DNA of 64,000 nucleotides from Ceratorhiza oryzae-sativae (Eukaryota > Basidiomycota > Agaricomycetes > Cantharellales > Ceratobasidiaceae), in the NCBI GenBank assembly GCA_030998015.1, contig JARWMV010000252.1, positions 124,001 through 188,000 on the forward strand, given 5' to 3'. Below are positions 10,387 to 19,372 of the stretch, piece after piece (position 1 is the first letter of the stretch; each line of letters begins with the position of its first letter). Both the position numbers and the translations under genes were made by a program. Below the pieces are notes generated by a model that made no database searches, was not told where the DNA came from, and worked only from the letters and a program-made list of their open reading frames with translations.

Positions 10387-13300
10387 CTTCCCCCCTTCAA
10401 GGCACAGGGGTCCTGGGGTGCCTTTGGGTGTGACTTGACATAGTCGTCGATGAGTTCTGGTGCGTTCACCAGGTCGTCATAGGTTAACCATTGTCGCTCG
10501 TCGTAGCCGAGCCACTTGACGTAGTATTTGAAGACGTTGGATCTTTTGTTGTATCGTGACTTTATGATCTGTTCCACTTCGAACTCTTCTTCCCCTTCAG
10601 GAGTTACCACAGGTGGTGGTGGGGGAACCTGACGGCCATAGGGGTCGTCTTTATATTTGGTCAGGAGCGAGACATGAAATACTGGGTGTATTTTCATGGT
10701 TATTGGTAGGTCCAATTTGTAGGCATGTGTGCCATGTTGTGCTACCACCCTGAATGGTCCAACTCTTTTGTGGGCCAGTTTCCTGGAGGCCTGCTGTGTC
10801 CGTATGTTTTTGGTATCAAGCCAGACTTTGTCTCCAACCTTAATAGCTTCAGGAGTCCAATGCTTCTGGTCGTAGTATTCCTTGATCCTCTGATTGGCTA
10901 TTTCCAGGGCTGCCTTAAGTTCGTCGTGGCCCTTCTGGAGCCATTCTGCATGGTTGTCCGCTAAAGGGAGTTCTGCTTCCTCCCTGTCCCCGACTGCTAG
11001 CCTTGGGTGGAAACTGTAGTTTGCAAAAAATGGTGATTTGCCAGTTGAGGCGTTGACACCATTATTGTAGGCAAATTCAGCTAATGGTAAGAGCGAGACC
11101 CAGTCATCTTGTCTGTCTGATACATAGTGTCTGATGTACCCTTCCACTACTTGGTTGGCTCGTTTGGACTGGCCATCTGTCTGAGGGTGGTATGCTGTGG
11201 AGTAGGAGGGTTTTATATCCAGTCGTTTGTATAAGTGCCTTAAGAATTTGGATGTGAAGTTGGGGCCACGGTCTGAGATTGTTTTCCGTGGTAACCCATG
11301 GAGTTTCCATACATATGTTAGGAACAGGTTGGCGCAATCCATAGCACTGGCTTCTGATTGACATGGGATAAAGTGGACCATTTTTGTCAGGCAGTCGACA
11401 ACTGTAAATATGGCATCAAATCCCTCTGACAGGGGTAGCCCAGTGATCAGATCGTAGGTAATTTCTTCCCAAGGTTTTTCTGGTGCAGGTATTGGGTTTA
11501 AGAGCCCTGGGGGAACTTGGTTGCTGTGCTTGTTCCTGATGCATGACTTGCAGTGTGTGACATATTTGTTGACTGATTTTTTCATTGATAACCATGTGTA
11601 TTTGCGATTTAACAACTCATATGTTCTGAACTGTCCTGGGTGTCCTGCTGCTGGACTATCGTGATGGCTTTCAATGACCAGTTTGCGAAGTTCTTTGTTA
11701 TTTGGGACGTAGATTCTGCCCTTGTGTCGTAAGAGTCCTTCATCCCATTCCCAATCTTTGACCCTCTCATTGTCATCTAGGGCTTTTAGCACTTTTGACA
11801 GGTGCTCATCCCCTGGGATAGTGTCCCTAATGAGTTGTTCCAGGTCATGGTCTGGTGTGATTGCTTGTAACCACAGAGATTTTAGTTCCAAAAATTGGTT
11901 TTGTGCAAGCAGAGCTTGGCTCTCACCCCCCTCTTTAGGGATGTGTCTTGACAGCCTAGAGAGTATGTCTGCACGGCCATTCTTTGCCCCTTCAATGTAT
12001 AAAATCTTGAATTCGAACCTGGATAAGAACTCATGCCACCGTGTGACCCGACCGTTCAGTGGCCGATTTGTCTTCCAATATTCCAGGTTCTTGTGATCGC
12101 AAACAATGTTTACTGGGTGTTCGGCCCCTTCTAGCAGATGTCGCCAGTGTTTAAGGGCTTTGATAATTGCCAGCATTTCTTTGTTGTAGATATCGTAGTT
12201 TCTTTCTGCTGGGACCATTGCTTTGGAGTAGTAGGAGATTGGATGAAGCATTCCGTCTTCTCCATATTGCAATAACACAGCACCTGTGGCATAGCCTGAG
12301 GCGTCTGTTTCTAAGATAAATGGTTTGCTGGGTTCTGGCTGAATTAGGAGGGGTGCTTCTTTCAATTTCTGCTTTAGCAAGTTCCACGCCTGATCCCTTT
12401 CTTCTGTCCATTCCCACTTTGTGTCTTTCTTGACAAGTTCGTAGAGACATTTTGTGATTTTTGAGAAGTCTTTTATGAAGTGCCTTAACCAGTTTGCAAA
12501 CCCCAACCCTTCCAGGACTTCGGTTGGGTTTGTAGGGGTTGGCCATTCAACAGCCTTTTCAACCTTGGCTGGGTCTACTTTAATCCCTTGGGGAGTTACT
12601 ACTATTCCCAGGTAGTCCACTTTGGTGACGTCAAAAATGCATTTCTCCAGGGCGCAGTATAGACCAGCTTTTTGAAGCCGGCGCAGGACTTCTCTGACAT
12701 GTTCATCGTGTTCTTCCTGGTTCTTTGAGAATACTAATATGTCGTCCATGTAAATTACAATGTAAATACCCTCGATGTCCTGGAATTCTTCTCGGATCAT
12801 GGCCATGAAGGTTCCTGGTGCATTCTTTTGACCAAATTGCATGACTAGGGGCTCATACAGCCCGTATTTGGTCTTAAAAGCAGCCTTCCATTCATCTCCT
12901 TCCCAAATTCGTATGAGGTTGAAACCCCACTTTAGGTCAAACTTGGTGAATATCTTTGCCCCCCGCAAGGTTTCCACAATATCATTGATGCGTGGGAGCG
13001 GGTACACATTGGAGATAGTCATTTCGTTTAGCTGCTGGTAGTCGATGCACATGCGCAGCTTCCCATTCTTCTTTTTGACGAATATGACTGGAGATGCCAT
13101 TGGTGACCTTGAGGGTCTGATATGCCCTGCTTTCAGTTGGCGATCCAAGGTTTTGCGCAATTCTGCATCTTCCTTGACACCCACGCTATATATGGGACCA
13201 TGCCTTGGCTTGGCGTCTGGTTTTAAATCTATTTCCATATCCCACTTTCTATGGGGTGGTAGTGGTTGGACGTCGTCTTCTTCAGCGAATATTTTCTGGA

Positions 13301-13904
13301 ATTCTTTATATTTTGTTGGGAGTGAGTCTAAGGAGTCCAACTGAAGCTCCTTAGGTTCATTTGCACGCACGTGCAATGGTTTTGTGATGCAATGCTTCAG
13401 GCATATTGGCGAGTTGAACTTCATGTCTTTTCCATCCCAATCAATGTTAGGGTTATGGAATTTGAGCCATGACATGCCCAGGACTAAATCGTTTTTGCCA
13501 ACATTCACAACATAGGCACTGAGGATTTCTCGGTGCTCTTGAATGCACAACTCAAAGGTGCAGTAGTGGGTCACCGACCCAGAGTCGATCTCCCTTCCAT
13601 CGATTACCCTCAGTTTCTTGGGTGTTTTTAGGGCAACGGTAGGAATACAGTATTGTTTAACCAAATCTTCATGTATAAATACTGACGTGGCCCCTGAGTC
13701 GATCATGGCCCATCCGTTGAATTTTTTCATGTTATATGCAGACTTGTGTTCGGGGGTTATGTGCAGAGGGAATGCATGAAAGAAAAACTGTAGTTGTGAT
13801 TGATTTCCTAACGACATACATTCCATTTCCATTTTTTTATTTTCATTATGCGCATTTTGTAACATAGCGCCCAAAACCGCCCCCCTGGCACGGTTTGAGC
13901 TCAT
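10374..13904 (-). CDS. pol: Pol polyprotein of element B: protease, RT, RNase H, integrase, chromodomain
   Basis: A 1,176-residue open frame. Aspartic protease DSGAT is at 69-73; reverse transcriptase spans about 230-420 with KFDLKWG (first catalytic Asp 323) and YMDD 385-388; RNase H has LETDASG from 531; integrase zinc motif uses H747/H748, H755, C785 and C788. The integrase core has D818 and D878, but the residue 36 after D878, in DGQSKRANQ, is Lys914 where the DD35E family has Glu. A chromodomain at about 1105-1160 (FEVEQIIKSR, YYVKWLGY) is expected to target insertion to modified histones. The ATG overlaps the gag stop as ATGA. The last codons read through the polypurine tract into the LTR. 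Confidence 0.95.
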   Translation of the reverse strand: MSSNRARGAVLGAMLQNAHNENKKMEMECMSLGNQSQLQFFFHAFPLHITPEHKSAYNMKKFNGWAMIDSGATSVFIHEDLVKQYCIPTVALKTPKKLRVIDGREIDSGSVTHYCTFELCIQEHREILSAYVVNVGKNDLVLGMSWLKFHNPNIDWDGKDMKFNSPICLKHCITKPLHVRANEPKELQLDSLDSLPTKYKEFQKIFAEEDDVQPLPPHRKWDMEIDLKPDAKPRHGPIYSVGVKEDAELRKTLDRQLKAGHIRPSRSPMASPVIFVKKKNGKLRMCIDYQQLNEMTISNVYPLPRINDIVETLRGAKIFTKFDLKWGFNLIRIWEGDEWKAAFKTKYGLYEPLVMQFGQKNAPGTFMAMIREEFQDIEGIYIVIYMDDILVFSKNQEEHDEHVREVLRRLQKAGLYCALEKCIFDVTKVDYLGIVVTPQGIKVDPAKVEKAVEWPTPTNPTEVLEGLGFANWLRHFIKDFSKITKCLYELVKKDTKWEWTEERDQAWNLLKQKLKEAPLLIQPEPSKPFILETDASGYATGAVLLQYGEDGMLHPISYYSKAMVPAERNYDIYNKEMLAIIKALKHWRHLLEGAEHPVNIVCDHKNLEYWKTNRPLNGRVTRWHEFLSRFEFKILYIEGAKNGRADILSRLSRHIPKEGGESQALLAQNQFLELKSLWLQAITPDHDLEQLIRDTIPGDEHLSKVLKALDDNERVKDWEWDEGLLRHKGRIYVPNNKELRKLVIESHHDSPAAGHPGQFRTYELLNRKYTWLSMKKSVNKYVTHCKSCIRNKHSNQVPPGLLNPIPAPEKPWEEITYDLITGLPLSEGFDAIFTVVDCLTKMVHFIPCQSEASAMDCANLFLTYVWKLHGLPRKTISDRGPNFTSKFLRHLYKRLDIKPSYSTAYHPQTDGQSKRANQVVEGYIRHYVSDRQDDWVSLLPLAEFAYNNGVNASTGKSPFFANYSFHPRLAVGDREEAELPLADNHAEWLQKGHDELKAALEIANQRIKEYYDQKHWTPEAIKVGDKVWLDTKNIRTQQASRKLAHKRVGPFRVVAQHGTHAYKLDLPITMKIHPVFHVSLLTKYKDDPYGRQVPPPPPVVTPEGEEEFEVEQIIKSRYNKRSNVFKYYVKWLGYDERQWLTYDDLVNAPELIDDYVKSHPKAPQDPCALKGGSVTN
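10387..10397 (-). other. Polypurine tract of element B
   Basis: On the minus strand AAGGGGGGAAG abuts the 3' LTR start TGTCACA. In LTR elements this tract primes plus-strand DNA synthesis. Confidence 0.85.
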
Positions 13905-15291
13905 TCTTTTACCGACTTGTCATCGGTCGTTTCTACATCCTCAACTGCTGCCTCGTATCCTGACATTTTGGCTGAAGGGCATTTGGCGGCAATGTGGCCA
14001 CGCCCTCCACAGTTGTAGCAGGTGTTTGTACCCTTCCCTTTTCCTGCGCTATCCAGATCCATTGCGTCTGGGTCCTTTGCCTTGGGGGCCGCTGGTGGAT
14101 GGTTATCCTTCTTTATGTCCTTGAAGGACTCTTGTATGTTGGCATTACTGCCATCGTAACGGACGGTTGGAACCGTGAAGCCCTTTGCATTGGGGCCAAT
14201 GGCTACGATTTGACCTTTACAGCCCTGCCGTCTTTAATCTTGTATATGCGTTCCCCATTCTTGAATTTCTCCTTTTGGGGAGCGCTTTGGGGGTTATTTG
14301 TGGGCCTGCTAGTCAAGGCATTGTTGCTGCTGGACTTATTACCCCCATGTGATGTCCTCTTGCTACCGAAGGAAATGAGGTGGCGGTCAATTTCCAGGGC
14401 CCGCTGCATGAGCTGGGCGAATGTCTTTGTGTGGGGATCATAGTTTTGGGCCACCGTGCTATCTGTTACGTCTGACGACAGACCATCATAGAACTGATCA
14501 CGCATGGCAGCATCGTTGTAGTTGAGGCCTGTGGAATATAAGTTGAATAGGGTGAGGTAGTCCTGCACCGTCTTGGATTGTTTCAGCTTCCGCCACTTGT
14601 CGCGGTTATTTTCGGTGTGGTTCAGATCCCCATATCGGGTAGTAAACTCTTGCCAGAATAAATTGGCATCGTGAAGCCAGGGGATCGCAGTTCCAGGGTT
14701 GAGAATTTCGAATTCTTCGTATGAGTTGACCCATTCAGCTGCTGACCCTTCAAGATAAGAGGTGATGAAGGCGACCACTTGGTCAGCCGAGTGCCCACTC
14801 ATGTTTGTATTGATATATCGGGCGCATGCAATTCTGAATGAGATGGCATCTTCCCGTTTTGTGCCATCAAATTTTTGAGGGGCGGCCATCTTAACCTTTG
14901 CGGTCGATCCTCCAGAGGGAGCAGGTGCTGTTGGTTGTGGTTGAACTGTACCAGTGGGAGCTAGTACTTGAGCAGCGCCTGGGCCACCCATGGAGGTGTT
15001 GATTTGCGCCTCAATGCGTGTGATAGTAGTTTGGAGAATGGCTAACATTCCCACTAGGTTGTTGACATTGGTGGCTAGTCCGGCCACATCCGCATCTATT
15101 TTCGTCTGATTTGTGGTAAGTTTGGCCTCGAGTGAATCTGTGTAGGTTTTATTATTGTGTTCGACGTCCCCAATATCATTTTGGAGATTATTGGTTCGCT
15201 CTCGCAGTTCATCCATTGATCGAAGCATGTAGATGACCTTATCTTCATCAGACATATTCGCCCAAGCAGGGGCAGGGGCTGGCGATGCCAT
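13901..15291 (-). pseudogene. gag: Gag of element B, frameshifted before the CCHC zinc knuckle
   Basis: The first frame (15291-14203) encodes 362 residues: an N-terminal coiled-coil (MDELRERTNNLQNDIGD), a Pro/Gln linker and a retrotransposon gag domain (PQKFDGTKREDAISF, WVNSYEEFE, FWQEFTTRYGD). The remainder lies in the -1 frame: GCKGQIVAIGP..., then the zinc knuckle CYNCGGRGHIAAKC (about 14013-13972), ending at TGA 13903-13901. The frames join at a GGG run (CCC on plus, 14223-14225), consistent with loss of one G. The stop overlaps the pol ATG as ATGA, suggesting termination-reinitiation for Pol. A programmed -1 shift is the alternative, but no slippery heptamer is visible at the join. Confidence 0.88.
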
Positions 15292-15502
15292 TTCAGAAGG
15301 GACTCGAATAGATTTTTAAAGGCGACGGAGACGGTAAGGAAGTACAGGGAATTGAGAGTTGTTTTGGTAATAAAGGATTTCCGTCCCCCTCACAAGTCTA
15401 TAGATTTCAAAGTTCCCGATTCCCGCGAACCTCAACCAAGTATCGTCCAAGTCCCAGCTTTTGGTGTCCTGGCAACGATATGGACACTCCACCCTCTTTA
15501 GT

Positions 15503-17520
15503 TTAATTTGGTCCCGAAGGAGTGCTTCCTTGGGAAGGATTGATTTGGGCTGCCGGAAGGGGTGCTTCTTCCTGAATTGGCGAGCCCGTGTGTTACGGGT
15601 CAGGGTACACTTGAATATCTAGAGCTTAAGCAAATGTAGATATGTTAGTATACACTAATCGTACTCAATACTTCTTAGACTAGAGTAAGAAGGCTCAAAA
15701 TAGTTGCAATGCGATCAAGTAACACTCAAGGTAGTCTTAATCTTTCACAGTGTAAACTGACTAATTTATAGGTATAAAGAGCAAGACTACTATGGTCAGG
15801 TTCCCTTAGATATCTTAAATGTAGTTCAGCCCTAGTCGCTTGGACTAACTGATACTAATCTTAATACTAGGCTTAAGCGATAGCTTATAGGATAGATGGT
15901 GGGCTGCCTAATGCGTGGACTTCCTCAGCTACAGGTACTTAGATTTCCTCTAATAGCTGGTACTTAATGTCACGCTCAATCAGGCAATATTGTATCCTTA
16001 TATATCTCTGTATATAAGATACAATGTCTCAGACAGTATATAACTAATATGGTACTTTATTCCTCAGTACTAGTTATATAAGAAATCACACACAGACAAG
16101 AGAAATAGAAAGAGAAAAGAAACCAATAACCAGTCTGGGTTGAGTAGAGGGAGGTGGTCTGGAAGGGCCTCAGAGGAGGTCCTTTATACCCTGAGGAGAG
16201 CATTCCAGAGCCAAATAGATACATGCATGCCAGTGCGATCATCAAAAGAGGGTACTGCTATACTTGGGGTACACCCTAGCCCAGTATAGGATAAAAGAGT
16301 AAAGACAGGGTGTGGATCGAAGGCATTGATGCATCTGAGACCTGCTATTGGCTTGTAGATCATATTATCATAGTATATACATGTAATGAATGGAGGCTAC
16401 ATCTCAGTGAGTCATAAAGTGAGTCAGAGAAGCTTCTGGATCAATTTGGGAAGCTCTCCTGACTCACTGGAGTCATTAGATCTTGATTGATGGTCCAGTA
16501 AGATTCTAATGATCTTCGGGCCATTCCGGCGCGAGGATCTGGTGGATCGCGACGATCTTCGGGCAGCAGATACCGCCGAAGATTGGCTATTGATAGAGCA
16601 CAAGATCGCTTTGATAGCGTAAGCGGTTGCCGAGATATGAGCGGTGCAATGTAGTAATCAATATCCCCTGATAAGAGGAAATATCGCAACCTCTGTATCT
16701 CTCTGAGATCTTATCGTAAAAACTTAATAAAATATGCGTTGGAGAGCGGGAATTTTGTACTATTTAATGAAACAGAAGATAGTACAATTCAGAGCGCATG
16801 CAAATTCGAGTATTTCACAATTTAATTACAGAGGCATCGCTTGTTGGCAGAGCAGACTAAAATAATAGAAAATGTTAGTGATCCATAACACCGTGCCACT
16901 TAGAAAGGTGGGGTGAGGGAGGTCTGACGGTGTTGAGAAGACGGGGAAGGCGTACTCGTGGGGTTCAATTGTTTCTTGGACTATTGCTTCTAGTCTGAGA
17001 TGGTCTTGGAGGAGGGATAGGTAGTCCTCCTGGTGTTCGCGCAAACACTCGGTTAAGTATGCGCAACGGGCCTCGGCTTCGTGAAGTTTTTCACGGGTTT
17101 CTTCGTACTTATTCCGGTAGTAACGGTACCTGTCTTGGAAGTTTTCGATAGTGTTTAGCAGGTGACGAAGAAGCTGTTGGCTGAGGTTCTCCAGCTTATA
17201 GCTGGTTGCGGGGGATGGTGTAGTAATAAAGGAATTTGTCCTTCTTAGGACAATAGGGGCAGCGCGCTGGGAAAGTGGCTCCGTTCGCCCGACGGCAGAT
17301 TTTGCACTCAGGGGCACCTGGCTCGGTGACGAAGGCTTGTTGGGCACGTCCGACTCTCTGGGGGCGGACTTTGATAATTACTACTCAGTTGAAATCGATG
17401 TGCCCCGCTTCTTCAAGGATACTTTCGACCGAGTTGAGGGTGAAGCAGTGGATCAATAGGTGTCCGAACCACCCACACAGATGGCAGCGCTGATCTTCTG
17501 TAAAAGGTTGTGCCACTTGA
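15503..17520 (-). pseudogene. Leader gene of element B: two Cys/His motifs plus coiled-coil, interrupted
   Basis: Between the 5' LTR and gag the minus strand encodes a third protein. In one frame there is CHLCGWFGHLLIHC (17445-17486, CX2CX4HX4C) and, after an in-frame TGA (17385-17387), CKICRRANGATFPARCPYC (17250-17306, two CX2C pairs). A second frame, open about 17380-16826 without an ATG, continues with a basic segment and a strong coiled-coil (FQDRYRYYRNKYEETREKL, LHEAEARCAYL). The 1.3-kb solo LTR then splits the gene; beyond it the frame runs on to a stop at 15503-15505. The Zn-motif-then-coiled-coil order suggests a nucleic-acid or ubiquitin-related adaptor, but function is unknown. At least three lesions make this copy non-functional. 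Confidence 0.6.
15591..16890. repeat. Solo LTR (1.3 kb) nested in element B
   Basis: The insert starts TGTTACGG and ends CCATAACA (imperfect inverted ends, TG...CA) and is flanked by the 5-bp duplication CCGTG (15586-15590 and 16891-16895). It has no long open frame. It contains AT-rich promoter-like sequence (TTATATATC, TATATAAG near 16000). Size, ends and duplication indicate a solo LTR of a different family left by LTR-LTR recombination. It interrupts the 3' end of the leader gene of element B. Orientation is unknown. Confidence 0.78.
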
Positions 17521-17866
17521 GGGCTGTGCGTTCCGTCAGAGACGTACTCAAGCAAGAGCAAGATAAAAGGAAAAATAGACCCTTTCCCAAGTCTATTGGA
17601 ATAGGAAGGTGACCTCCGTTGCTCAACTACTTAAGGGCAATGAGCGACCCCACCTCTTGTTGACGAAAGAGATTGGAGAACCGAAGCTTGTTACGACGTG
17701 TGAGGGACCTAGCTATGCAAGGTTTCACAGAGGCGCGTATAGGGCAACGATATCTCGTGGCTGTGGATAGGTGGAGTGGGATTGGGGAAGGCAACGGGAA
17801 GTTATCTCGAGACAACGCCAACGGCGTTCCAGAACGTATCCCAGACGACACTGAGACTTACGATTG
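17521..17866 (-). other. 5' untranslated leader of element B
   Basis: Sequence between the PBS and the leader gene, with no convincing reading frame. In self-priming elements this region usually also holds packaging signals; none can be pinpointed here. Confidence 0.45.
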
Positions 17867-17881
17867 TCAAGAACTTGACCT
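17867..17881 (-). other. Self-primer binding site of element B
   Basis: On the minus strand AGGTCAAGTTCTTGA lies two bases after the end of the 5' LTR. It is the exact complement, over 15 nt, of TCAAGAACTTGACCT in that LTR (minus strand 17965-17951), which starts about 33 bp after the TATA box (17998-17991). No tRNA 3'-end match (TGG...) is present. This is the Tf1/sushi self-priming arrangement. Confidence 0.8.
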
Positions 17882-17883
17882 GA

Positions 17884-18259
17884 TGTCGACGACGACAAGT
17901 CAGGTGACGAGGAAAATAGTAAGAAAATGAAAGAACTTGTATTCGACGAGAGGTCAAGTTCTTGAGGAATCCTCTGCGAACTTGACCTGGTTTATATACA
18001 TAGTACGAGCCACATCGTAACAAACAAGTCTGTACAGTGAGTCACGACAGATAAGAGATAGAAGCAGTAGAAGCGACTGCGGAACTGTGGAATTTCACAT
18101 CAGAGTTGAAATATATCTCGGTTACTGGTCCGGAACATTCCCTGAGTCACATGACACAGATATACCATAAAAGGCAAGTATGTTTTGAAGATGATCTCAT
18201 AAAATGTAGTAAATCGAGAAAATATTGTAGAGTGGATGTATGCATGTCAGTTTGTGACA
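17884..18259 (-). repeat. 5' LTR of element B with TATA box
   Basis: 376 bp, direct repeat of the 3' LTR. Reading on the minus strand it begins TGTCACAAACTGAC and ends GTCGACA. TATATAAA (17998-17991) is followed by the self-complementary 5' transcript site. The promoter of the element must lie here. Confidence 0.9.
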
Positions 18260-18392
18260 GATGTGGCTCGTACTATGTATATAAACCAGGTCAAGTTCGC
18301 AGAGGACTCCTCAAGAACTTGACCTCTCGTCGAATACAAGTTCTTTTATTCTCTTACTATTTTTCTCGCCACCTGACTTGTCGTCGTCGACA
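18260..18392 (+). repeat. Inverted 133-bp LTR fragment joined to the 5' LTR of element B
   Basis: This segment is the reverse complement of LTR positions 1-133 (compare 17884-18016) and starts at the very base after the LTR end. It differs from the 3' LTR copy at one base and from the adjacent 5' LTR at more. Together the arms could form a 133-bp stem with a 243-bp loop. Confidence 0.88.
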
Positions 18393-18884
18393 ATATCTAT
18401 CTCTTTCTGGAGCTAGTGGCTCCCATTCCCCAATCCAGTCATCCCATCTGGCTTCCTGCTGTGGCTCTCCTTCACCCAAGTACATCCCTGAGGTCTGACC
18501 CAAATCCTCCCAGGTACTGTATTCTTCTCCAGCTGTGGGACCCCTGCCCCATTCATTGGAGGCATCCAAGTCCTCAGTCAGGGGTTGAGGCATTGGGTAG
18601 GCTTCAACTGGCCATTCATGCCAGTTGTGGTAGTGGTGCCTTGCAGTTTGAACAGCTCTATCCAACCATGGCTCAGGAGTGTTGGTTTGCTCCAGGTTGT
18701 CAAGGTAGATAGAGCTTATGTCTTGATAAATGGCCCAATGGCTGGGGCCAGGACCATCCTCATACTGGTATTGGAGGCATGTGTGGTGGACCTGCTCATG
18801 GTCTGGCATCTCTGGCATACTGAAGTTGTCTGGGAGAGGGTGTGAAGGTGAGTGGGCAGTCAGGGGTACCAGGCAGTTGACCAT
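18393..18884 (-). pseudogene. Unknown protein, 3' end replaced by an LTR fragment
   Basis: An ATG at 18884 opens a frame for about 160 residues rich in Trp, Glu, Pro and His (HNWHEWPVEAYPMPQPLTED, WDDWIGEWEPL), with repeated W-acidic patches. It then runs into the inverted LTR and stops at 18357. The composition looks like real coding sequence, but I recognise no family. The natural C-terminus is missing. Confidence 0.45.
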
Positions 18885-18924
18885 GCTGTCAGGTGTTGGA
18901 GCTATGACCTGAATGATGAAGACC

Positions 18925-19058
18925 CAATGCTAGTGAGGCAAGGGGAGACCTATGGGCTAAGAGGCCAAAGGTCAAAGTATGATGCCTAGGGGTGGATGTG
19001 CAAGGAGGGAGGTTGCAATGACATGCAGGGTACTCAGAGGTACACTTGTGCTTAAGAG
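18925..19058 (+). repeat. Dispersed repeat, copy 2
   Basis: Diverged direct copy of 7749-7888 (see that entry). It lies just upstream of the ATG-proximal end of the truncated frame at 18884. Confidence 0.6.
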
Positions 19059-19229
19059 CACTGGGCAGACACTATGTGGCTTGGTGACCAACACAGGTAG
19101 TACAGGTTGTTTGACAGGAAGTTGAGTTATGGGGCATAAGGCTGCCAGACTCTCCCTTTATATATCCACATCTGAGGCAGTACAAATCAAATCCAAGGGC
19201 AAATAGGAAGCAGCAACTATTGTACAATC

Positions 19230-19372
19230 TGTAACTATGGTATGATCACAATGGTAACTATGGTATGATTGCAATGGTAACTATGGTATGATTGCAATGG
19301 TAGCTATGGTACAATAGCAATGGTAACTATGGTATGACAACAATGGTAACTATGGTATGATGGTAACTAGGG
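19230..19372 (+). repeat. Minisatellite of about 23 bp, roughly 6.5 copies
   Basis: Units begin GGTAACTATGGTATGAT and end with variable (T/A)(T/G/C)(G/A)CAAT. Central units are near-identical; edge units carry point changes (GGTAGCTATGGTACAAT), and the last is truncated. No coding role is seen. Confidence 0.85.

Larger units (their letters stand above)
10011..18259 (-). mobile_element. Element B: full-length Ty3/gypsy chromovirus (Tf1/sushi-like)
   Basis: An 8.2-kb element on the minus strand with 376-bp LTRs, self-priming PBS, an additional leader gene, gag, pol ending in a chromodomain, and a polypurine tract directly before the 3' LTR. Without the nested 1.3-kb solo LTR it is about 6.9 kb. 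Defects are a gag frameshift, a broken leader gene and Lys in place of the catalytic Glu of integrase, so this copy is probably not autonomous. The bases next to the two LTRs do not form a target-site duplication. Confidence 0.92.

Noticed and set aside
14203..14240. Programmed -1 frameshift inside gag
   Set aside because: No slippery heptamer is visible and the downstream frame still ends in its own stop overlapping pol; a lost G in a short run explains it more simply.
17250..17486. Canonical RING finger in the leader gene of element B
   Set aside because: The spacing of the two Cys/His groups and the stop between them do not match a standard C3HC4 or C3H2C3 pattern; only 'Cys/His motifs' is justified.
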